Shown here: positions 35,884 to 45,003 of the stretch, piece by piece
How positions within the stretch are numbered: position 1 is the stretch's first letter
Layout: each line of letters opens with the position of its first letter
Assembly (NCBI GenBank): GCA_000737985.1
Contig: JNVT01000061.1
Coordinates: forward strand, 24,208-88,207
From: Gammaproteobacteria bacterium MFB021
GTDB lineage: Bacteria; Pseudomonadota; Gammaproteobacteria; Pseudomonadales; Halomonadaceae
Length of the DNA: 64,000 nt
Direction: 5' to 3'
The notes under the pieces: generated by a model
Database searches by the model: none
What the model saw: only the letters and a program-made list of their open reading frames with translations
What the model was told of the DNA's origin: nothing
Translations under genes and position numbers: made by a program

Positions 35884-36645
35884 ATGACAGACATGCAGTC
35901 GCGTGACGCCCTGGCGATGTCGTCGGTGCCTCGCCATGTGGCGATCATCATGGACGGCAACAATCGCTGGGCGCGCGCCCGGGGGCTCTCCAGCGCGCAG
36001 GGACATCGCGCTGGGGTCGAGTCGTTGCGCAGCGTGATCCGCCGGGCGGCGGAACTCGGCGTCGGCACCCTCACCCTGTTCGCCTTCTCCAGCGAGAACT
36101 GGCGCCGGCCCTCGGCCGAAGTCAGTGCCTTGATGGAGCTCTTCATGCTCGTGCTCAAGCGCGAGGTCAAGAAACTCGACGACAACGGCATCCGGCTGTC
36201 GATCATCGGCGACCGTCGGCGCTTCTCCAGTTCGCTGCAGAAGCAGATGGCGCGCGCCGAGGCGCAGACCCGTGACAACCCGGGGCTGCATCTGGTGGTA
36301 GCGGCCAACTACGGCGGCCGCTGGGACATCGCCCAGGCTTCGCGCCGGCTGGCCCGGCGGGTGGCCGACGGCGAACTGGCTCCGGAAGAGATCGACGAGA
36401 CGCTGCTCGATAGCGAGATCTGCCTGGCCGGTGAGCCGGCGGTGGATCTGTGTATCCGCACCAGCGGCGAGCAGCGTATCTCCAACTTCCTGCTGTGGCA
36501 GCTGGCCTACGCCGAACTGGTGTTTTCGCCGCAGCTATGGCCCGATTTCGACGCCGCCGCGTTCGATGCCGCGCTGGAGGATTTCCAGCAGCGGCAACGC
36601 CGTTTCGGTATGAGTCAACAGCAAGTCGAGGCGCATGGTGCTTAG
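35884..36645 (+). CDS. uppS: Undecaprenyl diphosphate synthase
   Basis: A cis-prenyltransferase making the C55 carrier for peptidoglycan and O-antigen. 253 residues. The catalytic Asp lies in HVAIIMDGNNRWARARG near residue 20. FAFSSENWRRP, the segment around SIIGDRRRF and the C-terminal DLCIRTSGEQRISNFLLWQLAY are conserved. The ATG at 35884 follows GAGAT; an upstream TTG in frame is possible but less likely. It overlaps cdsA by 11 bp. Confidence 0.97.
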   Translation: MTDMQSRDALAMSSVPRHVAIIMDGNNRWARARGLSSAQGHRAGVESLRSVIRRAAELGVGTLTLFAFSSENWRRPSAEVSALMELFMLVLKREVKKLDDNGIRLSIIGDRRRFSSSLQKQMARAEAQTRDNPGLHLVVAANYGGRWDIAQASRRLARRVADGELAPEEIDETLLDSEICLAGEPAVDLCIRTSGEQRISNFLLWQLAYAELVFSPQLWPDFDAAAFDAALEDFQQRQRRFGMSQQQVEAHGA

Positions 36646-37438
36646 GCAACGGATTCTGACCGCACTGGTACTGGCGCCGCTGGCGCTGGCCGGCCTGTTC
36701 GGGCTCGACGGCGGCGCCTTTGCGCTGTTCACCGCCCTGGTGCTGCTGCTCGGTGCCTGGGAGTGGGCGCGTCTGGCCGGCTTCGCCGCCACCGCGCCGC
36801 GTCTGGCCTATACCGCGGCGCTGGGTGTGGCGCTGCTGGTGGCGTGGTTCGCCGGCTGGGCGTCCGCCCACTGGCCGCTGTGGCTGGGTGTGCTCGGCTG
36901 GCTGGTCAATGCCCGCTGGGTCATGCGTTACCCGGATGCCACTCACGAGTGGCAGCGCTCCGGCGTGCGCCTGGCCATGGGCGTATGGGTGCTGTTCCCG
37001 TGCTGGGTCGGTTTCTATCAGCTGCGTCAGGAGGGCAGCGAGTGGCTGCTGTTCGTGCTGCTGCTGGTGTGGTTGGCGGATATCGGTGCCTACTTCTCCG
37101 GGCGCCGCTTCGGCCGGCGCAAGCTGGCCCGGCATGTCAGCCCCGGCAAATCCTGGGAAGGCGTCTATGGCGGCTGGGTGGCGGTGGCACTACTGGCGCT
37201 GGCTTACGCGCTGTGGCTGCCGTTCGATCTGGGGCAGGCCCTGGGGCTTTTGCTGCTGGCACTGCTGGTGGCAATGGTGTCGGTGGTGGGTGATCTGTTC
37301 GAGAGCATGCTCAAGCGCTTCAGTGGCCTCAAGGACTCCAGCCATCTGCTCCCCGGGCATGGCGGCATTCTCGATCGCATCGACAGCCTGACCGCGGCGG
37401 TGCCGCTGTTCGCGCTGATCAGCCCCTGGCTGGGATAA
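36635..37438 (+). CDS. cdsA: Phosphatidate cytidylyltransferase
   Basis: Makes CDP-diacylglycerol, the branch point of phospholipid synthesis, in the inner membrane. 267 residues with about eight hydrophobic helices. The family signature is SPGKSWEGVYGGW, then GDLFESMLKRFSGLKDSSHL and PGHGGILDRIDSL near the C-terminus, with the catalytic Asp residues. It starts inside the end of uppS, indicating translational coupling, and is followed by dxr 6 bp on. Confidence 0.97.
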   Translation: MVLRQRILTALVLAPLALAGLFGLDGGAFALFTALVLLLGAWEWARLAGFAATAPRLAYTAALGVALLVAWFAGWASAHWPLWLGVLGWLVNARWVMRYPDATHEWQRSGVRLAMGVWVLFPCWVGFYQLRQEGSEWLLFVLLLVWLADIGAYFSGRRFGRRKLARHVSPGKSWEGVYGGWVAVALLALAYALWLPFDLGQALGLLLLALLVAMVSVVGDLFESMLKRFSGLKDSSHLLPGHGGILDRIDSLTAAVPLFALISPWLG

Positions 37439-37444
37439 CCCTGC

Positions 37445-38635
37445 ATGAGTGCATCTCCTCCCCTCAAGGTCAGCGTGCTCGGCGCGACCGGCTCCATCGG
37501 ACGCAGCACTCTCGACGTGCTGGCGCGTCATCCCGAGCGCTATCGGCTGCATGCGGTGACCGCCCAGCGCTCGCGCCAGGCGCTGCTCGAGCTGTGCGTG
37601 GCGTGGTCGCCGGCACGGGCGGTGATCGGCAGTGCCGAAGATGCCGCCTGGCTGCGCGCCGAGCTGGGCGCCGCCGGCCATGTCGCCACCGAAGTGAGCA
37701 GCGGTGAGCAGGCGCTGGTCGAGGTCGCCGGTGATCCCGACGCCGATGTGGTGATGGCGGCGATCGTCGGTGCCGCCGGGCTTTTGCCTACGCTGGCGGC
37801 GGTGGAGGCGGGCAAGCGCGTGTTGCTCGCCAACAAGGAAGCGCTGGTGATGTCCGGCAGCCTGTTCATGCAGGCGGTCGCGCGCGCTGGGGCGACACTT
37901 TTGCCGATCGATTCGGAACATAATGCGATCTACCAGTGTCTTCCTATGCAGCATCGCGGCGGGCTCGAGCGTCTCGGCGTCTCGCGCCTGCTGCTGACCG
38001 CCTCCGGCGGCCCGTTCCGTGAATGGGCCAGCGCCGACCTGGACAGGGTGACGCCGGCCCAGGCCTGCGCGCACCCCAACTGGTCGATGGGGCAGAAGAT
38101 TTCGGTCGACAGCGCCACCCTGATGAACAAGGGGCTGGAGCTGATCGAGGCGTGCTGGCTGTTCGATGCCAGCCCGGCCCAGGTCGAGGTGGTGGTCCAC
38201 CCCCAGAGCATCGTCCACTCGATGGTGGGCTACAGCGATGGTTCGGTGCTGGCGCAGTTGGGCAACCCCGACATGCGCACGCCGATCGCCTACGGCCTGG
38301 CCTGGCCCGAGCGTATCGATGCCGGGGTTGCGGCGCTCGACCTGTTCGCGGTTGGGCGGCTAGATTTCGAGCCGCCCGACGAGCAGCGCTTCCCTTGCCT
38401 GCGCCTGGCGCGCCAGGCGATGGAGGCCGGCGGCACCGCGCCGGCGGTGCTCAACGCTGCCAACGAGATCGCGGTGCAGGCGTTTCTGGCCGGGCGGCTG
38501 TCGTTCCCGGGCATCGCCCGGGTGGTGGCAGCGACTCTCGAGGCGCTCGAGGTGCGCGCAGCCGATTCGCTCGACGTGATAATGTGCGAGGATGCACGCG
38601 CCCGGCGTACCGCCGAATCGCTGCTGCCACAATGA
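37445..38635 (+). CDS. dxr: 1-deoxy-D-xylulose 5-phosphate reductoisomerase
   Basis: First committed step of the MEP isoprenoid pathway (NADPH dependent), supplying precursors to UppS encoded nearby. 396 residues. The NADPH site is [16 protein letters not shown]. The metal/substrate segments are [37 protein letters not shown] and [21 protein letters not shown]. It stands in the usual position between cdsA and rseP. Confidence 0.98.
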   Translation: MSASPPLKVSVLGATGSIGRSTLDVLARHPERYRLHAVTAQRSRQALLELCVAWSPARAVIGSAEDAAWLRAELGAAGHVATEVSSGEQALVEVAGDPDADVVMAAIVGAAGLLPTLAAVEAGKRVLLANKEALVMSGSLFMQAVARAGATLLPIDSEHNAIYQCLPMQHRGGLERLGVSRLLLTASGGPFREWASADLDRVTPAQACAHPNWSMGQKISVDSATLMNKGLELIEACWLFDASPAQVEVVVHPQSIVHSMVGYSDGSVLAQLGNPDMRTPIAYGLAWPERIDAGVAALDLFAVGRLDFEPPDEQRFPCLRLARQAMEAGGTAPAVLNAANEIAVQAFLAGRLSFPGIARVVAATLEALEVRAADSLDVIMCEDARARRTAESLLPQ

Positions 38636-38672
38636 TCCGGCTGGCCGGATCCTGCTATAGGGGACGGGCGTG

Positions 38673-40028
38673 ATGGATGCGCTCCAGAATGTGCTGGCCG
38701 TCATCGTCGTGCTCGGCCTGTTGATCACTTTTCACGAGTTCGGCCACTTCTGGGTCGCGCGTCGCTGCGGGGTCAAGGTGCTGCGCTTCTCGGTCGGCTT
38801 CGGCAAGCCGCTGTGGTCGCGTCGCGATCGTTACGGCACCGAGTTCGCGCTGGCCGCGATCCCGCTTGGCGGCTACGTCAAGATGCTCGACGAGCGCGAA
38901 GGCCCGGTGGACCCGGCCGAGCGTGAGCGCGCCTTCAATCGCAAGAGCGTGTGGGCGCGCATCGCTATCGTCGCGGCCGGCCCGATCGCCAATCTACTGC
39001 TGGCGGTGGTCGCCTACTGGGCGCTGTTCGTCTATGGCACGACCACGGTGGCACCGGTGGTGGGGGCGGTGGTGCCGGGGTCGCCGGCGGCCGAGGGTGG
39101 GCTGCGTCAGGGTCAGGAGATCGTCAGCGTGCAGGGCGAGCCGACACCCTCCTGGAACGACGTCAATCTGCAGCTGATTGCGGCGATCGGCGCCGACGGC
39201 GCGCTCAGCGTGACCACCCGCGAGCGTGCCGAAGGCCCGACCACTTTCGAGGGCGTGCCGGTCAGCGGCTGCACCACGCGCCAGGACCCGCCGCAGCCGC
39301 TGGCCACGCTCGGCGTGGTGCCGTTCCGACCGACGGCGCCGGCGGTGCTGGGGCAGGTGCTCGAGGGCTTGCCGGCGGCCAAGGCCGGGGCGCAGCCCGG
39401 TGACCGTCTGCTGCGCGTCGACGGGCGTGAGCTCGACGACTGGGCGGGCTTCGTCGAGGCGGTGCGCGCGCATCCGGGCCAGCCGCTTGAGGTGACCCTG
39501 TCGCGGGACGGCGAGACGCGCACGCAGACCCTGACGCCGGACAGCCGCGAGGCCGAGGATGGTGCACGTATCGGCTATGTCGGTGCGGCGTCCGAGCCGG
39601 TCGAGTGGCCGGCACAGTACCGCCGCGAGATTCGTTATGGGCCGCTGGCTGCGGTTGGTCAGGCGCTCGAGAAGACCGGCGAGATGACCTGGCTCACCGC
39701 CGATTCGATCCGCAAGATGGTGGTGGGCTGGATTTCGCCCTCCAACCTTTCCGGGCCGATCACCATTGCGCGGATCGCCGGCGACTCGGCGCGCAGTGGG
39801 GTCGAGACCTTCATCGGCTTTCTCGCCTACCTGTCGATCAGCCTGGGTGTACTCAACCTGCTGCCGATTCCGGTCCTCGACGGCGGGCATCTGGTCTACT
39901 ACCTGATCGAGCTGGTGCGCGGGCGGCCGGTATCGGAGAATGCCCAGGCCATGGGGCTCAAGATCGGCGTGGCGCTGGTCGGCTGTTTGATGGTGATGGC
40001 GCTCTATTTCGATCTGATGCGGCTCTAG
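38673..40028 (+). CDS. rseP: Site-2 protease RseP
   Basis: An intramembrane zinc protease of the inner membrane that cleaves anti-sigma factors in the envelope-stress cascade. 451 residues. The zinc motif HEFGH is at residues 21-25 in the first helix. Two PDZ domains fill the periplasmic middle (about 115-295). The second metal motif is in NLLPIPVLDGGHLVYYLIE near residue 400. A GTG directly before the ATG is an alternative start; AGGGGA lies upstream. Its TAG stop is overlapped by the tip of a palindromic repeat. An ECF sigma/anti-sigma pair at 60.8-62.0 kb is of a different type and need not be its substrate. Confidence 0.97.
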   Translation: MDALQNVLAVIVVLGLLITFHEFGHFWVARRCGVKVLRFSVGFGKPLWSRRDRYGTEFALAAIPLGGYVKMLDEREGPVDPAERERAFNRKSVWARIAIVAAGPIANLLLAVVAYWALFVYGTTTVAPVVGAVVPGSPAAEGGLRQGQEIVSVQGEPTPSWNDVNLQLIAAIGADGALSVTTRERAEGPTTFEGVPVSGCTTRQDPPQPLATLGVVPFRPTAPAVLGQVLEGLPAAKAGAQPGDRLLRVDGRELDDWAGFVEAVRAHPGQPLEVTLSRDGETRTQTLTPDSREAEDGARIGYVGAASEPVEWPAQYRREIRYGPLAAVGQALEKTGEMTWLTADSIRKMVVGWISPSNLSGPITIARIAGDSARSGVETFIGFLAYLSISLGVLNLLPIPVLDGGHLVYYLIELVRGRPVSENAQAMGLKIGVALVGCLMVMALYFDLMRL

Positions 40029-40159
40029 GCTCTGTACGAAAACTGCCTGCGCTCGGCAATACGGCGTTAAAAATCGGCTTAAGATGCTCATTTACACCGC
40101 GTAAACTCCGCTCTTTCGCCGATTTTTGCCTTGTCTTGCCGTCGCTCGCCGACTTTTAG
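40028..40159. repeat. Palindromic element (copy 2) after rseP
   Basis: It begins GGCTCTGTACGAAAA on the last base of the rseP stop. It shares with copy 1 the run TGCCTGCGCTCGGCAATA continuing CGGCGTTAAAA, the block ATGCTCATTTAC, GTAAACTCCGCT and CCGATTTTTGCCTT. The right arm GCCGTCGCTCGCCGACTTTT is the inverse of the 15956 fragment; the right tip itself is degraded. Confidence 0.7.
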
Positions 40160-40253
40160 TGAGGATCCTCGGCACTGGCCGAAAAGGACTGCGCCCGCCG
40201 AGGGATGGCGACGGACGACGAAAGGAAGACCTCGGTGATCGACGGGCCTGGCC

Positions 40254-40281
40254 TTGTCAGTCACTGAGGGAAATGTATAAG
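40254..40281 (+). promoter_or_regulatory. Sigma-70 promoter for bamA
   Basis: TTGTCA (40254-40259), a 16-bp spacer, then TATAAG (40276-40281), about 47 bp before the bamA start. It would give bamA-skp-lpxD transcription independent of the upstream genes. I see no match to the GGAACTT/TCTGA sigma-E pattern. Confidence 0.5.
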
Positions 40282-40327
40282 GTGCCTGTTCGATACGCGG
40301 GCGGACCCCAGAGAAGCGACTGATTGC

Positions 40328-42664
40328 ATGAAACTCAAGACCATCGGATTGGCAGGACTGTTGCTGGCCAGCTCGCCTGTGGCGCTGGCTGCACCTTTCG
40401 AGATTTCGGATATTCGCGTGGAGGGGCTGCAGCGCGTTTCGGCGGCTTCGGTCTTCAACGCCTTTCCCGTCAGCGCCGACCAGCGGGTCGACGATCAGCA
40501 ACTGGGCGACGCCGCGCAGAAACTGTTCCAGACCGGGCTCTTCGACGACATTCGCCTCTCCCGCGACGGCGACGTCCTGATCATCAACGTGGTCGAGCGC
40601 CCCTCGATCGCCGAGATCAACATCGAGGGCAACTCGCAGATCTCCGACGACGACCTGCGCAAGGGGCTGCGTGACGCCGGCATCGCCGAGGGGCAGGTGC
40701 TGCAGCGCTCCACCCTCGAGGAGATGCAGCGCGAGCTCGAGCGCCTCTATCAGTCCCAGGGCCGCTACAGTTCCAACATCGAGACCTCGGTCGAGCAGCT
40801 CGAACGCAACCGCGTGCGCGTCAACATCGACATCAACGAGGGCGAGGTCGCCAAGATTCGCCAGATCAACGTGGTCGGCAATCAGGCCTACGACGACGAT
40901 ACCCTGCGCGATCTGTTCAAGCTGGAGGACAAGCCGGGCTGGTTCTTCGGCTGGTTCTCCGACGACAAGTACTCCCGCGAGGCGCTCTCGGGTGACCTGG
41001 AGACGCTGCGCTCGTGGTATCTCGACCGCGGCTACGTCAATTTCCGCATCACCTCGACCCAGGTCTCGATCAGCCCCGACAAGTCGCGCATCTTCGTCAC
41101 CATCAACGTCGACGAGGGCAAGCGCTACAAGCTCGACCAGATCCGTTTCGACGGCGATCTCAAGATGGACGAGTCGGTGGCGCGCTCGCTGGTGACCGCC
41201 AAGCCCGGCGAGTATTTCTCCCAGAGCAAGCTCACCGCCTCCTCCGAGGCGCTGCGCCAGAAGCTCGGCGCCGAGGGCTTCGCCTTCGCCGACATCAAGG
41301 CGGTGCCCACGGTGCACGAGGGTAGCGATACCGTCGACGTGACCTTCCGCGTCGACCCGGGTCGCCGGGCCTACGTGCGCCGGATCAACTTCGAAGGCAA
41401 CACCACCACCCAGGACGAAGTGCTGCGCCGCGAGATGGTGCAGATGGAGGGCGCGCCGGCCTCCACCGACCAGATCTCGCAGTCGCGTCAGCGGCTCGAG
41501 CGGCTCGGCTTCTTCAAGCAGGTCGACGTCGACACGCGCCCGGTGGCCGGTGAGCCGGACCAGCTCGATGTCACCTACAACGTGCAGGAGCAGCCCTCCG
41601 GTTCGATCTCGGCCAGCGTTGGCTTCTCCCAGAGCGCCGGGGTGATCTACGGTGCGGCGCTGGCCCAGAACAACTTCCTGGGTACCGGCAACCGCGTCAA
41701 TATCGGTGCCCAGCGCAGTGACACCTTCACCAACGTCAACTTCGGCTACACCGATCCGTACTGGACGCTGGACGGTATCTCGCGCGGTTACAACGTCTTC
41801 TACCGCGAGACCAACTACGAAGACTCCGACATCTCGACGTATTCCACCGACTCCTACGGCGGCAACATCAACTTCGGCTATCCGATCAACGATCTGTCGC
41901 GGTTGAACTTCGGCGTCGGCCTCGAGAGCCTGTCGATCGACACCTACGACGACACGCCCGCCGAGATCGTGCAGTACGTCGATGATCAGGGTGAGGATTT
42001 CCTCAACTACAAGCTCACCGCGAGCTGGACCCGCAACAACCTCAACCGCGGCATCATGCCCACTGCGGGCAGCTATCAGCGCGTCTCGCTGGAGACCGCG
42101 GTGCCCGGCTCCGACGCCGAGTACTACAAGCTGCGCTATCGCGGCCAGAAACTGTTCGAGCTCAACCCGGACTGGTCGCTCAAGTTCAGCAGCAACCTGG
42201 GCTACGCCGACACCCTGGGCTCCAACGACCCCTATCCGTTCTACGAGAACTTCTACGCCGGCGGTCTGGGCTCGGTACGCGGTTACACCGGCAATACGCT
42301 GGGGCCGAAGACCACCAAGCGTAACAACGGCGACGACGACACTCTGGGCGGCAACGTGCTGGTCGAAGGCTCGGCGGAGCTGATCTATCCGTTCCCGTGG
42401 GTCGAGGATCGCCGTTCGCTGCAGACCAGCATCTTCCTGGATGGCGGCAACACCTTCCTGACCGACTGCTACGATGTGCCCGAGGGCATGACCTCGAGCT
42501 GCAAGAGCGGTGTCGATCTGGGCGATCTGCGCTACAGCGTCGGCCTGGGGCTCTCCTGGCTGACGCCGGTGGGGCCGCTGACCTTCAGCGTGGCCAAGCC
42601 GCTCAACGAGAAGGATGGCGACGACCCGCAGGTGTTCCAGTTCTCGCTGGGTCAGACCTTCTGA
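40328..42664 (+). CDS. bamA: Outer-membrane assembly factor BamA
   Basis: The central subunit of the beta-barrel assembly machine. 778 residues. A signal peptide occupies residues 1-21 (MKLKTIGLAGLLLASSPVALA), followed by five POTRA domains to about residue 420 (the first begins FEISDIRVEGLQRVSAASVF). The C-terminal barrel contains NFGYTDPYWTLDG, GGLGSVRGYTG (the conserved VRGF/Y loop that closes the barrel) and a terminal strand ending FQFSLGQTF with the C-terminal Phe. It is followed by its periplasmic chaperone partner skp. Confidence 0.98.
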   Translation: MKLKTIGLAGLLLASSPVALAAPFEISDIRVEGLQRVSAASVFNAFPVSADQRVDDQQLGDAAQKLFQTGLFDDIRLSRDGDVLIINVVERPSIAEINIEGNSQISDDDLRKGLRDAGIAEGQVLQRSTLEEMQRELERLYQSQGRYSSNIETSVEQLERNRVRVNIDINEGEVAKIRQINVVGNQAYDDDTLRDLFKLEDKPGWFFGWFSDDKYSREALSGDLETLRSWYLDRGYVNFRITSTQVSISPDKSRIFVTINVDEGKRYKLDQIRFDGDLKMDESVARSLVTAKPGEYFSQSKLTASSEALRQKLGAEGFAFADIKAVPTVHEGSDTVDVTFRVDPGRRAYVRRINFEGNTTTQDEVLRREMVQMEGAPASTDQISQSRQRLERLGFFKQVDVDTRPVAGEPDQLDVTYNVQEQPSGSISASVGFSQSAGVIYGAALAQNNFLGTGNRVNIGAQRSDTFTNVNFGYTDPYWTLDGISRGYNVFYRETNYEDSDISTYSTDSYGGNINFGYPINDLSRLNFGVGLESLSIDTYDDTPAEIVQYVDDQGEDFLNYKLTASWTRNNLNRGIMPTAGSYQRVSLETAVPGSDAEYYKLRYRGQKLFELNPDWSLKFSSNLGYADTLGSNDPYPFYENFYAGGLGSVRGYTGNTLGPKTTKRNNGDDDTLGGNVLVEGSAELIYPFPWVEDRRSLQTSIFLDGGNTFLTDCYDVPEGMTSSCKSGVDLGDLRYSVGLGLSWLTPVGPLTFSVAKPLNEKDGDDPQVFQFSLGQTF

Positions 42665-42686
42665 CGGGAGGCTTGCGCCGATCGTC

Positions 42687-42724
42687 GCCCCCGGTGGCGC
42701 CTCTCAGTGGGCGCTACCGGGGGC
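42687..42724 (+). other. Long hairpin between bamA and skp
   Basis: GCCCCCGGTGGCGCC pairs with GGCGCTACCGGGGGC over about 15 bp with one mismatch and a loop of seven or eight bases. No T-run. Likely mRNA processing or partial termination. Confidence 0.5.
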
Positions 42725-42772
42725 AGGGCGACTCCCGCGAAGCGCCACGGCGGTGATTGCCGGGGTGAGGTT

Positions 42773-42814
42773 CACCAAGCTCCATTCACCAAGCTCTACT
42801 CATCAAGCTCCATT
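42773..42814. repeat. 14-bp tandem repeat, three units, in the skp leader
   Basis: CACCAAGCTCCATT, CACCAAGCTCTACT and CATCAAGCTCCATT stand head to tail. A partial fourth unit (CATCGAG) follows. The array ends about 16 bp before the AAGGAGG ribosome site of skp. Confidence 0.8.
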
Positions 42815-42844
42815 CATCGAGAGCGTATGCTCAAGGAGGCGCGG

Positions 42845-43348
42845 ATGCGCAAGGTAATAGGTGCCCTCGGGCTAGGACTCATGACGCTGGTTTCCCTGCC
42901 GGCGATGGCCACCGATGTCGGCGTGCTCGACTGGCGCCAGGCGCTGATGTCCTCGCAGTCGGCGCAGGCGTCGATGAACCAGCTGAAGAACCGCATCGGG
43001 CCGCAGCAGAAGCAGGCCGAGGCGCTCGGTCAGCAGCTGCAGCAGCTGCAGGAGAAACTGCAGAAGAACGGTGACGTGATGTCCGAGTCCGAGCGCAACG
43101 CGGTGACCCAGCAACTGCGCCAGAAGGGCGGCCAGTTCCAGCAGCTGCGTGGCCAGATCGCCCAGGCCCAGCAGCAGGCCGAACAGCAGTATCTGAAGGG
43201 CGCCAAGCCCAAGCTCGACCAGGCGATCCAGCGTGTGGTCAAGCAGCGTGGGCTCGATATGGTCGTGGATCGCGACGCGGTGGTCTACTCCGGCGACAGC
43301 CTGGACATCACCAACGAAGTGACCAAGATCTTCAACTCACTCAACTGA
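42845..43348 (+). CDS. skp: Periplasmic chaperone Skp/OmpH
   Basis: Carries unfolded outer-membrane proteins across the periplasm to BamA. 167 residues. A signal peptide lies at 1-22 (MRKVIGALGL then GLMTLVSLPAMA). Residues about 40-125 form the Gln/Lys-rich coiled-coil tentacles, and the C-terminal part (LDMVVDRDAVVYSG) returns to the trimer body. The ATG at 42845 follows AAGGAGG by seven bases; an ATG at 42827 lies before the ribosome site and is rejected. Between bamA and lpxD as usual. Confidence 0.94.
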   Translation: MRKVIGALGLGLMTLVSLPAMATDVGVLDWRQALMSSQSAQASMNQLKNRIGPQQKQAEALGQQLQQLQEKLQKNGDVMSESERNAVTQQLRQKGGQFQQLRGQIAQAQQQAEQQYLKGAKPKLDQAIQRVVKQRGLDMVVDRDAVVYSGDSLDITNEVTKIFNSLN

Positions 43349-43370
43349 CGATCGAGAACGGCCCCCGTTC

Positions 43371-44411
43371 ATGAAGAGTGCTGCCCCCGCTTCCTACACG
43401 CTCGGCGAACTCGCCGAGCGCATCGATGCTCGCCTGGTCGGTGATCCCGAGCTCCGCGTCAGCGGCCTGGCGACCCTGACCGATGCCGGTCCGGGTGATC
43501 TGGCTTTTCTCGCCAATCGTGCCTATCTCAAGTATCTGGCCGATACCCGCGCCAGCGCGGTGCTGGTGCATCCGGCCCACGGCGAGTCTTGCCCGTGCCC
43601 GCGGCTGGAGCTCGACAACCCCTATCTCGGCTACGCGCGGCTGTCGCGGCTGTTCGATCCGCTGGACAACCGCGACTCGCAGGGTGTCCATCCCAGTGCA
43701 GTGGTCTCCCCCGATGCGGTGATCGGGGCGCGGGTCGAGATTGGCGCGCACTGCGTGATCGAGGCCGGGGTCGAGATCGCCGACGACTGCGTGATCGGTG
43801 CCGGTAGCTTCATCGGCGCCGATACCACCCTGGGTCAGGGCTCGCGCCTGCACGCCAACGTCACGCTCTATCACGGCGTCAGCGTGGGCCAGCGGGCGAT
43901 TCTCCACAGCGGCTGCGTGATCGGCGGCGATGGTTTCGGCTTCGCCCACGACGGCGCATCCTGGGAGAAGATCGCTCAGCTCGGTGGTGTGCGTCTGGGT
44001 GACGATGTCGAGGTGGGTAGCTGTTCGAGCATCGACCGCGGCGCGCTGGGGGACACCCTGATCGGCAACGGGGTCAAGATCGACTCCCAGGTGCAGATCG
44101 CCCACAACGTGCAGATCGGTGATCACAGCGCCCTGGCCGGCTGCGTCGGCATTGCCGGCTCGACCAAGGTCGGCCGTCACTGTCTGCTCGGCGGCGGGGT
44201 AGGGCTCTCGGGCCATCTGACCCTGGCCGACGGGGTCCAGGTGACTGGCATGAGTCTGGTCACCAATTCGATTCTCGAGCCGGGCGTCTACTCCTCCGGC
44301 ACGGGCTCGATGTCGAATAGTCAGTGGCGCAAGAACGCGGTACGCTTCAAGCAGTTGGACGAGATCGCCAAGCGTCTGACGCGACTCGAGCGTGGCCGAC
44401 GCGATGCGTGA
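43371..44411 (+). CDS. lpxD: UDP-3-O-acylglucosamine N-acyltransferase
   Basis: The third step of lipid A synthesis: adds the N-linked hydroxyacyl chain. 346 residues. The N-terminal uridine-binding domain includes GDLAFLANRAYLKYL. A left-handed beta-helix follows with hexapeptide repeats (HPSAVVSPDAVIGARVEIGA) and the catalytic His region HNVQIGDHSALAGCVG. A C-terminal helix RFKQLDEIAKRLTRLER ends the protein. Followed, after its own promoter, by fabZ. Confidence 0.97.
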   Translation: MKSAAPASYTLGELAERIDARLVGDPELRVSGLATLTDAGPGDLAFLANRAYLKYLADTRASAVLVHPAHGESCPCPRLELDNPYLGYARLSRLFDPLDNRDSQGVHPSAVVSPDAVIGARVEIGAHCVIEAGVEIADDCVIGAGSFIGADTTLGQGSRLHANVTLYHGVSVGQRAILHSGCVIGGDGFGFAHDGASWEKIAQLGGVRLGDDVEVGSCSSIDRGALGDTLIGNGVKIDSQVQIAHNVQIGDHSALAGCVGIAGSTKVGRHCLLGGGVGLSGHLTLADGVQVTGMSLVTNSILEPGVYSSGTGSMSNSQWRKNAVRFKQLDEIAKRLTRLERGRRDA

Positions 44412-44447
44412 ACGGAGGGGCACGGCAATCGGTGCGGGGGCGAAAGG

Positions 44448-44476
44448 CTGGCAGCCCTGTAGTGCGCCTGTATAAT
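44448..44476 (+). promoter_or_regulatory. Sigma-70 promoter before fabZ
   Basis: CTGGCA (44448-44453), a 17-bp spacer, then a perfect TATAAT (44471-44476). It lies 84 bp before fabZ and would allow independent transcription of fabZ-lpxA-lpxB and downstream genes. Confidence 0.7.
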
Positions 44477-44513
44477 GCCCGCCCACATGGGTGAACGCCG
44501 CTTTACCTCCGTG

Positions 44514-44541
44514 TGCCTGCCTTTTCGGCAGGCATTTCGTT
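44514..44541 (+). terminator. Hairpin in the fabZ leader, possible attenuator
   Basis: TGCCTGCC, loop TTTTC and GGCAGGCA (8-bp perfect stem), then TTTCGTT. It lies between the promoter above and the fabZ start, so it could terminate both readthrough from lpxD and new transcripts. Confidence 0.55.
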
Positions 44542-44559
44542 ATTTCAGAGGTCGTATTG

Positions 44560-45003
44560 ATGATAATGGACATCAACCAGATTCGTGAGTATCTACCGCA
44601 TCGTTATCCTTTTCTGCTGGTAGATCGCGTGATGGAGATCACGCTGGGCGAATCGATCGTGGCGTACAAGAACGTCAGCATCAACGAACCCTTCTTCAAC
44701 GGCCACTTCCCCCATCATCCGATCATGCCGGGCGTGCTGATCATCGAAGCACTGGCCCAGGCCTGCGGTATCCTCGGCTTCAAGACCGTCAACAAGCTGC
44801 CCGCCGACGGCTATGTCTATTATCTCGTGGGTAGTGACAACGTGCGCTTCAAGCGTCCGGTGATGCCGGGCGACCAGCTCAAGCTCGAAGCCGACGTGAT
44901 CAAGGGCAAGCGCGGCATCTGGAAATTCGCCTGCCGCGCCAGCGTCGGCGGCGAGCTGGCCTGCGAGGGCGAAATCATCTGCGCCGAGAGGAAAATCGCT
45001 TGA
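44560..45003 (+). CDS. fabZ: 3-hydroxyacyl-ACP dehydratase
   Basis: Dehydrates hydroxyacyl-ACP in fatty-acid elongation. 147 residues, a hot-dog fold. The catalytic His lies in [22 protein letters not shown], whose central helix also carries the Glu. The N-terminal segment [21 protein letters not shown] is typical. The ATG at 44560 follows AGAGG; a second Met two codons on is possible. It ends inside the lpxA start codon. Confidence 0.97.
   Translation: MIMDINQIREYLPHRYPFLLVDRVMEITLGESIVAYKNVSINEPFFNGHFPHHPIMPGVLIIEALAQACGILGFKTVNKLPADGYVYYLVGSDNVRFKRPVMPGDQLKLEADVIKGKRGIWKFACRASVGGELACEGEIICAERKIA

Noticed and set aside
40163..40327. Sigma-E promoter for bamA
   Set aside because: bamA is under sigma-E in E. 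coli, but no GGAACTT-N16-TCTGA-like pair is visible here; the TTGTCA/TATAAG pair is the better candidate.
42707..42844. Earlier start for skp
   Set aside because: The frame is open, but the extra residues precede the ribosome site and would bury the signal peptide.
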